Below, one piece after another: positions 6,803 through 8,230 of a stretch of 8,230 bases of DNA. Made by a program: the position numbers and the translations under genes. The DNA is taken from contig VGYW01000365.1 in NCBI GenBank assembly GCA_016872875.1, positions 1-8,230 of the forward strand. Reading direction: 5' to 3'. The notes below the pieces were generated by a model that worked only from the letters and a program-made list of their open reading frames with translations, searched no databases and was not told where the DNA came from. Every line of letters begins with the position of its first letter. The first letter of the stretch is position 1. This DNA is from Planctomycetota bacterium. Its GTDB lineage: Bacteria > Planctomycetota > PUPC01 > DSUN01.

Positions 6803-7825
6803 TTGTCCCGTGCCGCATCGCCTCGCCGCCAGCGCATCGCCTGGACGTACGTCAGCGGCCTAGTGAGCGCGCTCGACACACGCCTCCTCTCCAACCGCGC
6901 CACGCTCGAGCTCCTCAATGCCGACGGGTTGCCCGACCTGGCGGCCCGCGTGCGGCAGACCATCATGTTCGCCGACCTGCCCGAGGCCACCGAGCCTTTC
7001 GCCCTCGCCGAAGCCATGCAAGCGTCCTATGCCGCCGCCATCCGCCGCATGGCCAACGCCAGCCCGAGCGACTCCGTGGCTCAGCTCTTCCTTCTCCCAA
7101 TCGAGTGGCAGGGGTTCCGAGGCCTCCTCCGCGAGAAGGCCCTCGGCTTTGTAGGCGGGGCGTCTCTGCCCCGCGTGCCCGGCGCCAGCACCCCCGATGC
7201 CGTCTGGGACCAGTGCTGGGCGGGCCAGCAGACCGAGGCGGCCTTCGAGCCGTTCGCACGCGCCGCCGCCGCACTCCGCGACGCCGCGCCCGCCGACCAG
7301 CGCACGCCACAACTCCTCGACGCAGTCACGCAGCTCCACGAGGCCCGGCACCTTCGCCGCGCCGCCGCCGACGTGGGCAGCCCCGACGTGGCGGCCTGGA
7401 CCAACGCCTGGCTCAACCTCCGCCTGGCCCTCGGCCTCCTCCGATGCCGGCTCAACCAGTGGGGCGACGCCCTCGGCCCCCAGGCGCTCGACGACCTCGG
7501 CGAGGCCAGGCAAGCCGCAGTCGCCCTCCTCACTGAGGAGCGGCGCGACTGGCGCCCGCCCCTCGCCGCACTCGGCCTCCAGGCCGCGCAGGCCATCTCA
7601 GAGGATGAGCCGCTCCCCGCAGTCGCCGCCGAGCGCCTCATTGACGACGCGATGACCGAGCTTGTCCGTGCCGGCCGCGGCGTGGCCTTCGGCCCGGAGC
7701 CGCTCTTCGCGTTCCTCTGGGGCCTCCGCATCGAGGCCCTCAACCTCAAGGCCATCGTCGCGGGCATCGCCGCCGGCCTGCCCCGCGACGCCATCGCACG
7801 CGACGTGAGGCAGACGTATGCGTGA
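6803..7825 (+). CDS. ntpC: V/A-type ATPase subunit C (AC39/d family)
   Basis: Subunit C is the funnel-shaped adaptor that seats the central stalk on the proteolipid ring. With the TTG start the product is 340 aa, within the usual range for bacterial subunit C. It is an all-helical, Arg/Ala/Leu-rich soluble protein. Near the N-terminus it has the expected pattern (YVSGLVSALDTRLLS, 16-30, then FADLPEA, 56-62). The clearest signature is the C-terminal block GPEPLFAFLWGLRIEALNLK (297-316) followed by IVAGIAAGLPRDAIARDVRQ. This block matches the AC39 ending, in which a conserved GPEPL motif and a helix contact the ring. It is the last gene in the window. Subunits F, A, B and D would normally follow, but the next 400 bp hold only repeats. 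Confidence 0.9.
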   Translation: MSRAASPRRQRIAWTYVSGLVSALDTRLLSNRATLELLNADGLPDLAARVRQTIMFADLPEATEPFALAEAMQASYAAAIRRMANASPSDSVAQLFLLPIEWQGFRGLLREKALGFVGGASLPRVPGASTPDAVWDQCWAGQQTEAAFEPFARAAAALRDAAPADQRTPQLLDAVTQLHEARHLRRAAADVGSPDVAAWTNAWLNLRLALGLLRCRLNQWGDALGPQALDDLGEARQAAVALLTEERRDWRPPLAALGLQAAQAISEDEPLPAVAAERLIDDAMTELVRAGRGVAFGPEPLFAFLWGLRIEALNLKAIVAGIAAGLPRDAIARDVRQTYA

Positions 7826-7864
7826 AGCATCCAGCACTTTCACCCATCCTCCGCAGCGACGCCA

Positions 7865-7916
7865 ACCTCTCCCTTGGGGAGAGGTCGCCCGCCAAGGGCG
7901 GGCGGGTGAGGGTGCC
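7865..7916 (-). repeat. Inverted, variant copy of the palindromic repeat element (REP-like)
   Basis: A palindrome at 7865-7885 (arms ACCTCTCCC and GGGAGAGGT around TTG) is followed by a second palindrome at 7886-7904 (arms CGCCCGCC and GGCGGGCG around AAG). GGGTGAGGGTGC (7904-7915) comes next. Read on the minus strand, the outer parts match the 45-bp unit of the downstream array in the same order: GCACCCTCACCC, then the CTCTCCC-CAA-GGGAGAG palindrome. Here, however, a 19-bp palindrome sits between the two blocks. The 12-bp block at 7904-7915 pairs perfectly with GCACCCTCACCC at 7942-7953 across 26 nt. The flipped copy and the array therefore form a head-to-head pair like bacterial interspersed mosaic elements. 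The rest of 7826-7864 and 7917-7940 holds nothing recognisable. Confidence 0.75.
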
Positions 7917-7940
7917 TTCACGCCCCGTGGACAAGGCCAA

Positions 7941-8230
7941 AGCACCCTCACCCCAGCCCTCTCCCCAAGGGAGAGGGAGCAGGCAAGCACCCTCACCCCA
8001 GCCCTCTCCCCAAGGGAGAGGGAGCAGGCAAGCACCCTCACCCCAGCCCTCTCCCCAAGGGAGAGGGAGCAGGCAAGCACCCTCACCCCAGCCCTCTCCC
8101 CAGGGGAGAGGGAGCAGGCAAGCACCCTCACCCCAGCCCTCTCCCCAAGGGAGAGGGAGCAGGCAAGCACCCTCACCCCAGCCCTCTCCCCAAGGGAGAG
8201 GGAGCAGGCAAGCACCCTCACCCCAGCCCT
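7941..8230 (+). repeat. Tandem array of a 45-bp palindromic repeat, at least 6.4 copies, running off the window
   Basis: Full units start at 7941, 7986, 8031, 8076, 8121 and 8166, and a seventh begins at 8211 and is cut at the window edge after 20 bp. Each unit reads AGCACCCTCACCCCAG, then a palindrome with arms CCCTCTCCC and GGGAGAGGG around CAA (7957-7977 in the first unit), then AGCAGGCA. Five units are identical. The fourth differs only by A to G at 8103 in the palindrome loop, which keeps the stem intact. Such near-identity points to recent expansion. Because 45 is a multiple of three, the array is open in several frames, including a minus-strand frame with a 15-residue repeat; I do not consider that a gene. 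The array lies 115 bp after subunit C, where the rest of the ATPase operon would be expected. Confidence 0.95.

Noticed and set aside
7598..8221. Long minus-strand open frame with a 15-residue repeat (RVLACSLSLGERAGV)
   Set aside because: The repeat unit of 45 bp is a multiple of three and lacks stops in this frame, so the frame is open automatically. The other end overlaps ntpC antisense, and no ribosome site or credible protein domain is present.
7941..8230. CRISPR array
   Set aside because: The units are contiguous 45-bp direct repeats with no variable spacers, and no cas gene is present in the window.

Overview
The window is GC-rich bacterial DNA. All supported genes lie on the + strand. 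It holds the tail of one unidentified gene, a monocistronic secreted glycosidase-like gene, and the first five genes of a rotary V/A-type ATPase operon. It ends in a 45-bp tandem repeat array that runs off the right edge. High GC, a bacterial V/A-type ATPase, a large secreted GH89-like protein and abundant REP-like palindromes all fit a PVC-group bacterium, such as a planctomycete or relative. That taxonomic guess is an inference; no rRNA or taxonomic marker is present.

Layout. (1) Positions 2-646 hold the 3' part of a helical, possibly TPR-like protein. (2) A promoter-like pair (TTGCGC, 17 nt, TATACT) at 671-699 and a strong Shine-Dalgarno site precede a 766-aa exported protein (771-3071). 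It resembles alpha-N-acetylglucosaminidase (GH89), but its acid/base position appears to be replaced. (3) A second promoter-like pair with the same -35 hexamer (TTGCGC, 16 nt, TATAAT) at 3078-3105 and a small leader stem-loop precede the ATPase operon. (4) The operon reads peripheral stalk subunit H/G (3182-3508), membrane stator subunit I (3498-5522), proteolipid K (5554-6066), peripheral stalk subunit E (6095-6694) and central-stalk adaptor C (6803-7825). (5) Positions 7826-8230 contain no gene. They carry an inverted palindromic element followed by at least six 45-bp direct repeats.

How the genes work together. The order H/G-I-K-E-C is the front half of the Enterococcus ntp / Thermus / archaeal A-type order. 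The usual continuation (F, A, B, D) would lie beyond the right edge, so the repeat array appears to sit inside the operon. The K subunit has one carboxylate (E147) per four helices and the full ligand set known from the Enterococcus hirae Na+ site (L63, T66, Q67, Q118, E147), which suggests sodium coupling. Start signals differ along the operon. K has ATG with a near-perfect Shine-Dalgarno sequence, while E and C use TTG. C's ribosome site abuts a long inverted repeat that could fold into a 29-position hairpin. This is consistent with tuning of subunit stoichiometry at translation.

The points most worth checking are the repeat array inside the operon, the E-C hairpin, the predicted Na+ site, and the altered catalytic site of the GH89-like protein.
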